From: Flavimaribacter sediminis
GTDB lineage: Bacteria; Pseudomonadota; Alphaproteobacteria; Rhizobiales; Rhizobiaceae
DNA length: 64,000 bases
Reading direction: 5' to 3'
Assembly: GCF_019492055.1 (NCBI RefSeq)
Contig: NZ_JAICBX010000007.1
Span: forward strand, 85,668-149,667
The position numbers were made by a program, and so were the translations under genes. Below the pieces are notes generated by a model. It was not told the origin of the DNA and made no database searches. It saw nothing but the letters and a program-made list of their open reading frames with translations. Below, one piece after another: positions 7,970 through 17,062 of this stretch; the first letter of the stretch is position 1, and each line of letters opens with the position of its first letter.

Positions 7970-9853
7970 ATGGGGAACGACCAGGTACTTCTGAGAATAA
8001 ACCTCCTGGGACCATTGTCGATATCGGGCTTGGACGGCGGCGACTTTACACCGAGGGGCCGCAAGTCGAAGGCTCTTATCGCGATGCTTGCGGTTGCGCC
8101 TGATGGGCGGCGCGGCCGCAAATGGCTGCAGGGCCACCTGTGGAGCGACCGCCAGGAAAGCCAGGGATCCGCCAGTCTGCGCCAGAGTCTGCGTGAAATC
8201 CGCAAGAGTCTCGGAGAGTTTAGCGACGTGATTTCGGCGGACGCCACTGTCGTGTCTCTCGACCTTTCCCGTGTCAGTCTCGATATCGACCAGCTATCGT
8301 CAAGCGCCCGCGATCTGGCGGCGCAACCGGGTGAAATCAGGGATTTCCTTGAAGGCATGGACATCCGCGACGAGGAGTTCTCGAACTGGTTGCGGGAGCA
8401 GAGAGCCTATTGGAAGGACTATTTCGAGCGTTTGCGTCCGCAGGCGAGGGACCATGTTGACAGATCAGAAGCCACCGCAATCCGCAGACCGGAGCGCGCG
8501 CGCCTGGAGCTTTCGACAGAGCATTTTCCAGGGCCGGGGACTGACACTTATTCGACAACCCATTTTTCTCCATTGATGGGCGAACTGCTCGGTAGTCGCA
8601 ATCAGTCAGGGGGGCGTGTGCGTCGGCAGGCGGTCGCGATTGCGCCATTGCTCAACAAGACAGGCGATCCAAAGCTTGAATACGCCGCGGACGGCGTCAG
8701 CGAGGATCTGCTTGAACGAATGGCGCGCCTGTGCTGGCTTCCCGTCATTGCGCGCAGTTCGACCTTCGGATTTCGGGCGGAGGATCGCGACCTGATCGCC
8801 ATCGGGGATCAGGTCGACGCCCGATATGTGGTCGATGGCGATCTGTTTCTTCACGACAACATTTTTTCACTACGCATTCGACTGACCAACGCCGAATCGG
8901 GTCTTGCAATGTGGTCGCAGCGTTTCGAGATCGGACGATCCCATGCGGGCGAGGCGGTCGACGCGATGCTGTCGGAGATCGTCGGCACGATCGATTCGCG
9001 CATCGATGTCGCGGAACAGCGGCGTTCAACGGATCCGCGCTGGATCAACGGCGATTTCGACGATCACATCTGGCGCGGGCGCTGGTATATGCACAAGCTT
9101 ACCCAGCAAGGCGCCCAGGTCGCCAAGCAGCATTTCGATGCGGCCATGGAAATCATACCGGACGCGTCGGAAGCTCTGATCCAGATGGCGCTCTGGCATC
9201 TTTGGCGGATCTGGAACACGCGTGGAAGCTATGACGAGATCGACCATGTCAGGCTCATCGCCGAACGCGCCAAAATGTCCGACAGCACAGACGGCCGCGG
9301 TTTTACGCTGGTCGGCATCGCGGAAACCTGGATGGGTCAGCATGACGAAGCCATTCAGTCTCTGCGACGCGCCATCGAACTCAACCCCAGCCTGATGAAG
9401 GCGCACCAGCAGTTGGGCACGACGCTCTATCTGGCAGGCGATGCGCGATCGGCCATCGAGCCGCTCGACACCGCAATCAGGCTCAGTCCGAATGACCAGC
9501 ACCTCTTCATACAACTTGGCGAGATGGCGATGGCGCAAATGTTGCGCGGGGATATGAACAAGGCGATCGACTACGCCAATCACGCGCTGTTGCATCGCCC
9601 GAACTACTGGTACGCGCATCTGGTCAGGATCTGCGCGAGCGAAGAACTCGGCGACCCGGACTTGATCAGTCGCGCCGTCAGCGCCTTTGCGACGACCGAG
9701 ACGCGCCTGACCGAACGCCATTTTGAATGGGTTCCGTTCCGGGACAGGAAATGGATCCGGAAACTGCGCAATGCAGCCGAATCGGCAATTGACAGAGCCT
9801 ATGTGATTCAAAGCCAGAGCCAGGGTGGGGCGAACAATGGGAAGGCAGACTAA
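7970..9853 (+). CDS. SARP-like transcriptional regulator with TolB-like and TPR domains
   Basis: About 627 residues. The N-terminal 90 residues are a winged-helix domain typical of SARP/OmpR-like activators (INLLGPLSI, then GRKSKALIAMLA and SLRQSLREIRKSL). A helical region follows with LEGMDIRDEEFSNWLREQR, as in bacterial transcriptional activator domains. From about residue 215 there is a TolB-N/adenylate-cyclase-associated beta domain (VAIAPLLNKTGDPKLEYAADG). The C-terminal 240 residues form TPR repeats (one unit spans EAIQSLRRAIELNPS). Start ATG 7970 is preferred because the domain begins seven residues later; 7943 is an in-frame alternative. Its 3' end overlaps the P450-peroxidase gene, so it probably regulates or is co-expressed with it. 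Confidence 0.82.
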   Translation: MGNDQVLLRINLLGPLSISGLDGGDFTPRGRKSKALIAMLAVAPDGRRGRKWLQGHLWSDRQESQGSASLRQSLREIRKSLGEFSDVISADATVVSLDLSRVSLDIDQLSSSARDLAAQPGEIRDFLEGMDIRDEEFSNWLREQRAYWKDYFERLRPQARDHVDRSEATAIRRPERARLELSTEHFPGPGTDTYSTTHFSPLMGELLGSRNQSGGRVRRQAVAIAPLLNKTGDPKLEYAADGVSEDLLERMARLCWLPVIARSSTFGFRAEDRDLIAIGDQVDARYVVDGDLFLHDNIFSLRIRLTNAESGLAMWSQRFEIGRSHAGEAVDAMLSEIVGTIDSRIDVAEQRRSTDPRWINGDFDDHIWRGRWYMHKLTQQGAQVAKQHFDAAMEIIPDASEALIQMALWHLWRIWNTRGSYDEIDHVRLIAERAKMSDSTDGRGFTLVGIAETWMGQHDEAIQSLRRAIELNPSLMKAHQQLGTTLYLAGDARSAIEPLDTAIRLSPNDQHLFIQLGEMAMAQMLRGDMNKAIDYANHALLHRPNYWYAHLVRICASEELGDPDLISRAVSAFATTETRLTERHFEWVPFRDRKWIRKLRNAAESAIDRAYVIQSQSQGGANNGKAD

Positions 9854-12800
9854 ATACTATGAAGGCGTTGATAGCGATGATTTGAACAGGCTTCGGGCCG
9901 AAGCCGAGCATTTCGATATGTCCGGCCGCGTTTCGGGTTATGTCTCGGCTCTGAAACGCAGCGGCCTTGGAAAGGCAATGCCGCTTATCCTGCGCGCCGC
10001 GCGCAATTACAGGCCGGTTTTCAATCTGTCCGGCGCGATTTTCGTGACCCGCGCCGCCGACGTAAAGGCGATCCTCGAAAATCACGAGGTATTCGAAGTT
10101 CCTTTCGGTCCTGAAATGAAGGCGCTCGCCGGAGGGGTGACTTTCGGGCTTGGGCTTGACGACGAGGAACATCACCGCCAGCGCGAATTGATGCAGAAAA
10201 TCGCCGAACCCGGCGATATCGACAATGTGCTGGAGAATGTGCGGCGCAGCACGAAAGGTCTGATTTCGGACAGCAACGGCCGGATCGACCTCATGAAGGG
10301 CTACATTACGCCGCTTCTGACCGAAGCCTGCCTGACCTATTTCGGCCTCGACTGCGACGATCCGGAGGCTTTCGCAGAATGGGGCGTTGCGATCAGTGAC
10401 ACGCTGTTCGCCGATCCAGGCGGAACCCGATTGGAAGACCGCAAACTCGCCTTTGCGGGCGCCAAGCGATTGAACTCGGTGATTGACTGGTCGATTGCGA
10501 AAATGGAGCGTTCGCCTGATCCCGCGACTTTGCTCGGGCGCATGATCCGCATGCGCCATTCGAACGAAACCCTGAGCGACGGAACCGTTCTGTCGGAGTT
10601 CATTACCGACGCCCGTATCCGCGCGATCCTCGTCGGCATGGTCAGCGGAACGGTTCCGACGACGACGCTGGCCGCCGGACACGCCTTCGAAGCGCTGCTC
10701 GGCCAGCGCGGCGGACTGAAAATGCTGCATGAGGCCGCCTCGGCGGATAATCGCGACCGCGTCCGGGACATCGTGCTGGAAGCAGCGCGGCTCAAGCCCG
10801 CAGGATTTCCCGGGCATTTTCGCTACGTCAATCGCGATTTCACGCTGACTGGCGAAGGGACGACCGGACACAGTTTCAAGAAGGGCGACACCGTGATGGT
10901 GTGCACCATGTCGGCCCTGTCGGATCCGGCGTTCACCGACCACCCGTACGCATTCAGACCGGGCCGGATCGTCGATCCCGCCTTCATGTTCGGACACGGA
11001 CACCACGCCTGCCTTGGCCGTCACCTCGCGACCGAGATCATGACGGAAGCCTTTCTGCAGCTTTTCCGGCAGGACAACATAAGGCCGAAATCGCGTTGGC
11101 GGATGATGCGGGCGATGGGTCCGTTTCCCTACAGCTATCCAATGCTCTTCGATCCGAAGTCGGCTCCTGACGGGCAATCGATGATGACGATCGCCGTGCC
11201 TCTCGAGGCTGAACAGGCGCCGGAAGTGGCGGCCAGACTGCGCGAGGATCTTGGCAATCCGGCGAAGGGAGAGATTCGCCTGGCGCTCGACAAGACCGGC
11301 GTCGTCCATACAGCCAGCATGACTGTCGTAGAGCTTTTGTCCGGTGAAGAACGCAAATCGACCCTGTTGATCGAACTGAACGCCGACGGAAATCAGGAGA
11401 CGATCCTGAAGTCCGTGGAGAAATGGGCGGGAGACGCTCTTGCGCCGGTTCTCCGGCTGGCGGGCATGCCGGCCGGGGCCAGCCTCTCGACCTGGCTCGC
11501 TCCTCATGTTGTCGATCTCAAGACCCGGCCCTGGGGCATGATGGGGCTAAACTTCAATGGCGTCGGGGAATTCTCGGTCCGGCAGATCGAGGAAGAAGGC
11601 AAGCTTTACGCCCTTGCGCAGGACATTATCGAACATACCGAACCGGATCCCCGGGAAAACGGGAACTATGCTCAGCAGACGCTTGGTCTCGTGCGGGCCT
11701 ATCTGCGTCAGGATCACCGGCTTGTAGACGAGGCCGACCGATTGGAAAAAGACGGCGACGCAGATGCGGCGGCGCGCATGCGCGAGTGGCTCGAACGCGG
11801 AGAGGACCTTGGCCATCTGCTGTTTCGTCCCGCAGGACGCAAAGTGCTGCTGGCCGGAAAGCACGATCGCACGGCGCTGGACGCGCTGAAAGCCTGGCTG
11901 CTGTCGCGGCGCGCCCTGATATCCTACTTTGTAATGGCGATTGTTCTGGTGCTGCTGTGGCGAATGATCGGTTTTGGATGGCTTCTGGTGCTGCTTGTCG
12001 GCGTTTCGGCTGTCATCCTCGGCGCGGTCCAGTTCTTCCTGCGCAAGGAAGCTCGCGACGCCGTTGATGAATCCAATCCCGACCACGACGCCTTGCGCGC
12101 AATCGAAAGCCGCGAAAACGATCCACGATACCGGCAGAACCACATAACGGCCGTCAACGAACTGAAAAAGGGATGGCTGCGCAAGCTGGCGCTCGCCGGT
12201 GGATTTTACGCCATTGCGCTGGAAGTGCGCCACTGGTTCAGGCCCGGCTATGTGGTCGACATCGGCACTATCCGCCACGCCAAATGGTTCCGTCTTGCAG
12301 GCACCGAAAACCTGGTCTTTCAGGCGAATTATGACGGAAGCTGGGAAAGCTATCTGGAAGACTTCTCCAACAAGGCCTATCAGGGGCAGAACGCCGTGTG
12401 GAGCAATTGCGCCGGGTATCCGCGCACGCGCGGGCTTATGCAGAAAGGCGCCTATGACGGCGACCGGTTCAAGATCTGGGTGCGCGGCAAACAGGTCGAA
12501 ACGCAGTTCTGGTATTGCCGTTTCGGGGAACTCACAAACGACAATATCCGCATCAACGCGCTGGTTCGCGACGGTCTGGCCAGATCGCGAACAAATTCCG
12601 GCGCGCGCGCCTGGCTGAGCTATTTCGGTTCCATGCCGCACCCGGTGACGGCGATCGAGACGGACGAGGTTCAGTCCTTCCTGTTTCACGGTTTCAAGGA
12701 GCTCGACTGGTCGAGCTGTCTCGCGCTCCATTTCAGCGACGATCCCGACCATCGCACGGCCCTCAAGGCTTTTGTGTCGAAACTGATCGGGCGACCGCAG

Positions 12801-14159
12801 GACGGCGTCGACGACTACCGGGAGCCCCTGATCGCCTTTGGCGACGTCAAACATCCGGATCGCGCCTGTTCCTTCGCGTTGTCGCGAAGCGGTCTCGCAA
12901 AACTCGGCATGCCGGGCTTTGAAGGCCAGCAGGGTCTTGCGAGTTTCCCGCAGGCCTATCTGTCAGGGATGGGTCGTCGCGGCCGGATTCTCGGAGACAG
13001 CGGCCGCAACGGGAACGGCAACTGGCTCTGGGCCGACAGTTGGGATGAAGGCGCCGGCGACCGGCTCACAACCGATGCTGTGCTCTTCGTCATGGGGCGC
13101 ACGCGCAAACAGCACGAGGCGCTCTTGCGTGAAGTGGAGAGGTTGTTGGGCGAGGCGATCGACGTCGTACATCGGGTCGATTGCGCTTTCGCCAAGAATT
13201 CCAAGACCGGCAAGCCAGACAAGTCAATCGAGCATTTCGGTTTTCGCGACGGTATTTCGCAGCCGGTGATGCGTGGCACGCAACGTCATACCCTGGGCGC
13301 CAGCGATGCGAACACCGTCAATCCGGGCGAGTTCATTCTTGGATACCAGGACAACAAGGAGCTGTTCGCGCCGTCGCCGTATTTGCTTGAATACAACGAT
13401 CCGGCCCAGGAGCTGCCTTTGCCCGCCGACAAGCTGCCGGAACGCTTCGCCGATTTCTCCGATCGACGCAGCGACAAACGCGATCTCGGGCGCAACGGGA
13501 GCTTCCTCGTCATACGCCAACTGCAGCAGGATGTGGAGGGTTTTTGGGAGAACGCCAGGGTCAAGGCTGAAAAGGTCGCGGAGGAAAGACCTGATCTGGC
13601 GGGCGAAGCCAATGCTGACTGGGTCGCCGCCAAGATCATCGGCCGCTGGAAAAGCGGCGCGCCGCTGGTTCGGGAGCCGAAGAGCACGGACGCCGTATCG
13701 GACGAGAATGATTTCCTTTACGGCCGGGATGACGCACAAGGACTGCGCTGTCCGCATGGAGCCCACATCCGTCGCTCCAATCCCCGCGAATCCTTCAATC
13801 CCGACTCACAGGCCGCGCTCGACATTGCCAACCGGCACCGGATCCTGCGTCGCGGCCGGCCTTATAGTCGTGACGAGGGCGGCGAGGACGAGGAAAAAGG
13901 TCTGCTGTTTTGCTGCTTCAACGCAAATATCGAGCGCCAGTTCGAGTTTGTGCAGCAGAGCTGGGTCAATGCGCCGACGTTTCATGGTCTGCGCCGGGAA
14001 CCCGATCCCCTGATGGATCCGGCCGGAAAGGGCAGTTTTACCATTCCCACATCGAACGGCCCGGTCCAGCTCAACGACATGCAGACCTATGTCACCATGA
14101 AAGGGGGCGGATATTTTTTCATGCCGGGCCGCGCTACGCTGCGCTATCTCGGCATTTGA
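9837..14159 (+). CDS. Cytochrome P450 / DyP-type peroxidase fusion protein
   Basis: 1440 residues joining two haem enzymes. Residues 1-450 are a P450: K-helix ExxR (Glu315-Arg318 in LEAARLKP) and the haem loop FGHGHHACLGRH with Cys392 as thiolate ligand. The I-helix reads VSGTVPTTT and lacks the usual acid-alcohol pair used for O2 activation. Two hydrophobic helices at about 692-738 should anchor it in the membrane. Residues about 750-1440 are a large DyP-type peroxidase: NYDGSWESYL, the catalytic GFRDG (Asp1138), CPHGAHIRRSNPR with presumed proximal His1310, and the C-terminal TMKGGGYFFMPG. The start at ATG 9837 has GTGGGG six bases upstream and overlaps the regulator by 17 bases; GTG 9825 is possible. 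No redox-partner gene is nearby. Substrate unknown. Confidence 0.92.
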   Translation: MGRQTKYYEGVDSDDLNRLRAEAEHFDMSGRVSGYVSALKRSGLGKAMPLILRAARNYRPVFNLSGAIFVTRAADVKAILENHEVFEVPFGPEMKALAGGVTFGLGLDDEEHHRQRELMQKIAEPGDIDNVLENVRRSTKGLISDSNGRIDLMKGYITPLLTEACLTYFGLDCDDPEAFAEWGVAISDTLFADPGGTRLEDRKLAFAGAKRLNSVIDWSIAKMERSPDPATLLGRMIRMRHSNETLSDGTVLSEFITDARIRAILVGMVSGTVPTTTLAAGHAFEALLGQRGGLKMLHEAASADNRDRVRDIVLEAARLKPAGFPGHFRYVNRDFTLTGEGTTGHSFKKGDTVMVCTMSALSDPAFTDHPYAFRPGRIVDPAFMFGHGHHACLGRHLATEIMTEAFLQLFRQDNIRPKSRWRMMRAMGPFPYSYPMLFDPKSAPDGQSMMTIAVPLEAEQAPEVAARLREDLGNPAKGEIRLALDKTGVVHTASMTVVELLSGEERKSTLLIELNADGNQETILKSVEKWAGDALAPVLRLAGMPAGASLSTWLAPHVVDLKTRPWGMMGLNFNGVGEFSVRQIEEEGKLYALAQDIIEHTEPDPRENGNYAQQTLGLVRAYLRQDHRLVDEADRLEKDGDADAAARMREWLERGEDLGHLLFRPAGRKVLLAGKHDRTALDALKAWLLSRRALISYFVMAIVLVLLWRMIGFGWLLVLLVGVSAVILGAVQFFLRKEARDAVDESNPDHDALRAIESRENDPRYRQNHITAVNELKKGWLRKLALAGGFYAIALEVRHWFRPGYVVDIGTIRHAKWFRLAGTENLVFQANYDGSWESYLEDFSNKAYQGQNAVWSNCAGYPRTRGLMQKGAYDGDRFKIWVRGKQVETQFWYCRFGELTNDNIRINALVRDGLARSRTNSGARAWLSYFGSMPHPVTAIETDEVQSFLFHGFKELDWSSCLALHFSDDPDHRTALKAFVSKLIGRPQDGVDDYREPLIAFGDVKHPDRACSFALSRSGLAKLGMPGFEGQQGLASFPQAYLSGMGRRGRILGDSGRNGNGNWLWADSWDEGAGDRLTTDAVLFVMGRTRKQHEALLREVERLLGEAIDVVHRVDCAFAKNSKTGKPDKSIEHFGFRDGISQPVMRGTQRHTLGASDANTVNPGEFILGYQDNKELFAPSPYLLEYNDPAQELPLPADKLPERFADFSDRRSDKRDLGRNGSFLVIRQLQQDVEGFWENARVKAEKVAEERPDLAGEANADWVAAKIIGRWKSGAPLVREPKSTDAVSDENDFLYGRDDAQGLRCPHGAHIRRSNPRESFNPDSQAALDIANRHRILRRGRPYSRDEGGEDEEKGLLFCCFNANIERQFEFVQQSWVNAPTFHGLRREPDPLMDPAGKGSFTIPTSNGPVQLNDMQTYVTMKGGGYFFMPGRATLRYLGI

Positions 14160-14237
14160 TGGCGACGACATTGTCGAAGGCGGAAATTTCTGCAAGATAT
14201 CAGATGTTTCACAATCTCTTCCGGCAAGGTTCGTCGC

Positions 14238-15497
14238 ATGATGTCCGAAAGAAGTTTCCTCGAGTCGCTGTTCCACGTTGCTGTCGAGGCGGCGCTTCCT
14301 GATCGCTGCATAGACGCTTTCCTGCCGGAAAAGCCGAAGGGGCGGACGATCGTGATCGGGGCGGGCAAAGGGGCGGCTCAGTTGGCTGCAGCCTTTGAGG
14401 AACGATGGGACGGACCGATTTCGGGCGCTGTCGTCACGCGTTATGGCTATGCCGCGCCGTGCAAATCGATCGACGTGATCGAGGCGGCGCATCCGGTTCC
14501 CGACGAAGCGGGTCTGAAGGGCGCGGCGCGGCTTTTCGAATGCGTCGAGGGTTTGACGGAAGACGATCTGGTGGTCGCGCTGATTTGCGGCGGCGGTTCG
14601 GCGTTGCTTCCGTCCCCGCCCGGCGACCTGGCGCTCGCCGACGAGATTGCGCTGAACCAGGAGCTTCTGAAGTCCGGCGCGCCGATTTCCGTGATGAACT
14701 GCATCCGCAAGCATGTTTCCGGCATCAAGGGCGGCCGGCTGGCGCTTGCCGCGTCGCCCGCCAGGGTCGTGTCTCTTATCGTTTCCGACATCCCAGGCGA
14801 CGTTGCGTCCTACGTGGCGTCGGGTCCGACAATTCCGGGCGAAGGAACGCTCGAAGAGGCGCGGGCATATATCGAGGCCTACGAAATCGATCTGCCGAAG
14901 GCTGTTCAACGCCATCTGTCAGGCGACGCCGCGCGCGCGCCGGATGCGGACGATCCGCGTTTCGAGGGAAACGAGACCCATATCATAGCCTCGGCGCAAA
15001 TCTCGCTGGAAGCGGCCGCCAGGGCGGCGCGCGAAAGGGGCTTCGACGCCTTCATCCTGTCTGACGCAATGGAGGGCGAATCGCGCGAGGTCGCCCACGT
15101 ACATTCGGCGATCGCCAAGCAGGTGCTCATTCGAAACCAGCCCTTCTCCAAGCCCGTCGTCATCCTGTCGGGAGGCGAGACCAGCGTGTCCCTGAAAAAC
15201 AAGGGCCGCGGAGGACGCAATGGAGAGTTTTTATTGTCTTTTGCGCTCGATATCGATGGCGAGGCGTCGATCTATGCGCTGGCGGCCGACACCGACGGAA
15301 TCGACGGGAGCGAAGACAATGCAGGCGCCTATGCCGACGGCGATACGGTTGCAACCATTCGCAAGGCTGGCGGCGACCCGGCCTGGCTGCTTCGGCATAA
15401 TGACTGCTGGGCGGCGTTCGACATGGCCGGCACGCTCTTCGTTCCGGGCCCAACCGGCACCAACGTAAACGATTTCCGGGCTATACTCGTCAAATGA
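14238..15497 (+). CDS. Glycerate 2-kinase (MOFRL family)
   Basis: Phosphorylates D-glycerate to 2-phosphoglycerate, feeding C2/C3 acids from glyoxylate or tartronate semialdehyde into glycolysis. 419 residues, the usual length. Visible features are VIGAGKGAAQLAAA near the N-terminus, the CGGGSALLPSPP loop, VSGIKGGRLA, SDIPGD with ASGPT, and the C-terminal MOFRL domain with ILSGGET, GRGGRNGEF and DTDGIDG. Some relatives are annotated as hydroxypyruvate reductase, but the kinase activity is the established one. Start is ATG 14238 or the adjacent ATG 14241. The next genes on this strand (AllG-like, urea transporter) suggest a role in ureide-derived glyoxylate use. Confidence 0.92.
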   Translation: MMSERSFLESLFHVAVEAALPDRCIDAFLPEKPKGRTIVIGAGKGAAQLAAAFEERWDGPISGAVVTRYGYAAPCKSIDVIEAAHPVPDEAGLKGAARLFECVEGLTEDDLVVALICGGGSALLPSPPGDLALADEIALNQELLKSGAPISVMNCIRKHVSGIKGGRLALAASPARVVSLIVSDIPGDVASYVASGPTIPGEGTLEEARAYIEAYEIDLPKAVQRHLSGDAARAPDADDPRFEGNETHIIASAQISLEAAARAARERGFDAFILSDAMEGESREVAHVHSAIAKQVLIRNQPFSKPVVILSGGETSVSLKNKGRGGRNGEFLLSFALDIDGEASIYALAADTDGIDGSEDNAGAYADGDTVATIRKAGGDPAWLLRHNDCWAAFDMAGTLFVPGPTGTNVNDFRAILVK

Positions 15498-15500
15498 TTT

Positions 15501-15535
15501 GCGGTTGATGGAAAATTGTTAAGCAACCGCCAAAA
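15501..15535 (+). terminator. Possible stem-loop after glycerate kinase
   Basis: Inverted repeat GCGGTTG ... CAACCGC with a 16-base loop, starting four bases after the stop codon and followed by CAAAAA rather than a T-run. It may be a weak or Rho-assisted terminator. Confidence 0.3.
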
Positions 15536-15699
15536 ACAGCGGTTCCATTATACTGCAATGCCGATAAACTGTGCCAAGTCTTGGTTGGAAAAGTGACGTT
15601 TTTATGCAGGAAATCGGGGGAGCGGATATTGTATTTATCAGATCCGGTCTGTGCTCCTGTTCCCGCAATTGACATATAAATGATCTGTGAGGGGAATTA

Positions 15700-16998
15700 A
15701 TGACGATCGACATAGATATCAAGCCGACCGTGAGTGAGCTTGTGCAGAAGTTCAAGGATCCGGCGCTGAGGGTCGTCAACCAGCAGGCCAACGCCGAGAC
15801 GATTTCGCGGATGAAGCGCTCCAGCCCGGTGGTGGTCGGCGTCGGAAAAGCCAAGGATCACATTCCCGGAATGCGGGAGAACCTCATACTCCATGCTGGA
15901 CCGCCCAATAGTTGGGACAAGGCCTCCGGCGCCATGAAGGGCGCCATCATCGGCGGCATGCTGTTCGAAGGCCTCGCCAAGAGCAAAGACGAAGCTGTCG
16001 CCCTGATGGAAAAAGGCGAAGTGAATCTGGAGCCGTGTCACGACCACGACGCGGTCGGGCCGATGGCCGGCGTCACCACCTGGTCCATGCCGGTCTATAT
16101 CATCGAAGACCAGGTCTCCGGTCAGAGAACCTATTCCAATATCAGCGATGATCTCGGCGACTTCATGGGCGCTTCGGTGCGTTTCGGCGTGTATGAAAAG
16201 CCGGCTATCGATCATCTCCATTGGGTGGCGGATACGTTCGGTCCGATCCTCAACGATGTCATCCAACATGTGGGTCCGATCGATCTGCTGCCGATCATCG
16301 GCAAGGGACTGTTGCTCGGTGACGACTGTCACGTCGCCATGACTGCAACAACGCCGATGTTTCTGCGGGTTCTGATGCCGGGCCTGATCAGAACCTGCAA
16401 GGATCAGGACACGCTGCTCAAGATTACCGAATTGATCTACTGCGACGAACTGTTCACACTGAATCCGATCATGGCTACCTGCAAGGCGATCAGCATTGCT
16501 GGCAGCAATGTCGCCCACAGCAGCATTGTCACCGTCATGGCCCGCAACGGAACCGAATTCGGAATCAAGGTGTCGGGGTTGGGAGATCGGTGGTTTACCG
16601 GACTCGCCGAGATCGGACGGGGTTTCCTCATGCCGGGATTGTCGCCGGCCGATGTCGGAAGGGATATGGGCGACAGCGCCATAACCGAAACCATGGGTCT
16701 GGGCGGAACGGCGAGATCGATCGCCGGCGGATTCAAGGACGCGACCGGCACGACGACGCAGCTCTACGGCGTAACGGAATCGGAAAGCGACTTTTTCCGC
16801 ATACCCGCGCTGGAAAACCGTGGTTCGCCGATGGGCTTCGACGTCCTGAAGGTCATCGAGAAAAAGATTCGTCCCGCGGTGAATTCCGGTCTGGCGAACA
16901 GGCAGATGAACCGACCGGCCGCCGGAGTCGGGTATCTGCATCCGCCTATGGAGGCTTTCATCAGCGCGGCGATCGCGCTTGGCGAAGCCGAAGCATGA
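15700..16998 (+). CDS. AllG-like DUF1116 protein (oxamate carbamoyltransferase subunit family)
   Basis: A 432-residue protein of the DUF1116 family (E. coli YlbE/YahG). YlbE is now named AllG, a subunit of oxamate carbamoyltransferase, which converts oxalurate from allantoin breakdown into oxamate and carbamoyl phosphate. Recognisable stretches are LHAGPPNSWDKASGAMKGA, CHDHDAVGPMAGVTT, the conserved MTATTPMFLRVLMPGL and NRGSPMGFD. The partner subunits AllF (FdrA) and AllH are not in the window. Directly downstream is a urea transporter, upstream a glycerate kinase; both fit nitrogen recovery from ureides. Assignment as a true AllG is inference, since DUF1116 also occurs in uncharacterised settings. 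Confidence 0.82.
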   Translation: MTIDIDIKPTVSELVQKFKDPALRVVNQQANAETISRMKRSSPVVVGVGKAKDHIPGMRENLILHAGPPNSWDKASGAMKGAIIGGMLFEGLAKSKDEAVALMEKGEVNLEPCHDHDAVGPMAGVTTWSMPVYIIEDQVSGQRTYSNISDDLGDFMGASVRFGVYEKPAIDHLHWVADTFGPILNDVIQHVGPIDLLPIIGKGLLLGDDCHVAMTATTPMFLRVLMPGLIRTCKDQDTLLKITELIYCDELFTLNPIMATCKAISIAGSNVAHSSIVTVMARNGTEFGIKVSGLGDRWFTGLAEIGRGFLMPGLSPADVGRDMGDSAITETMGLGGTARSIAGGFKDATGTTTQLYGVTESESDFFRIPALENRGSPMGFDVLKVIEKKIRPAVNSGLANRQMNRPAAGVGYLHPPMEAFISAAIALGEAEA

Positions 16999-17062
16999 CA
17001 CATGAACATTCCGGTTCTCGATGATTCCTGCCGGGCGGCGGACCTTGAAACGGCCGGTTGAC

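Noticed and set aside
9678..11507. 609-codon open frame on the minus strand opposite the P450 domain
   Set aside because: It lies wholly opposite genuine P450 and regulator codons, has no recognisable motif, and its composition (His/Gln/Arg-rich) is what GC-rich antisense frames give.
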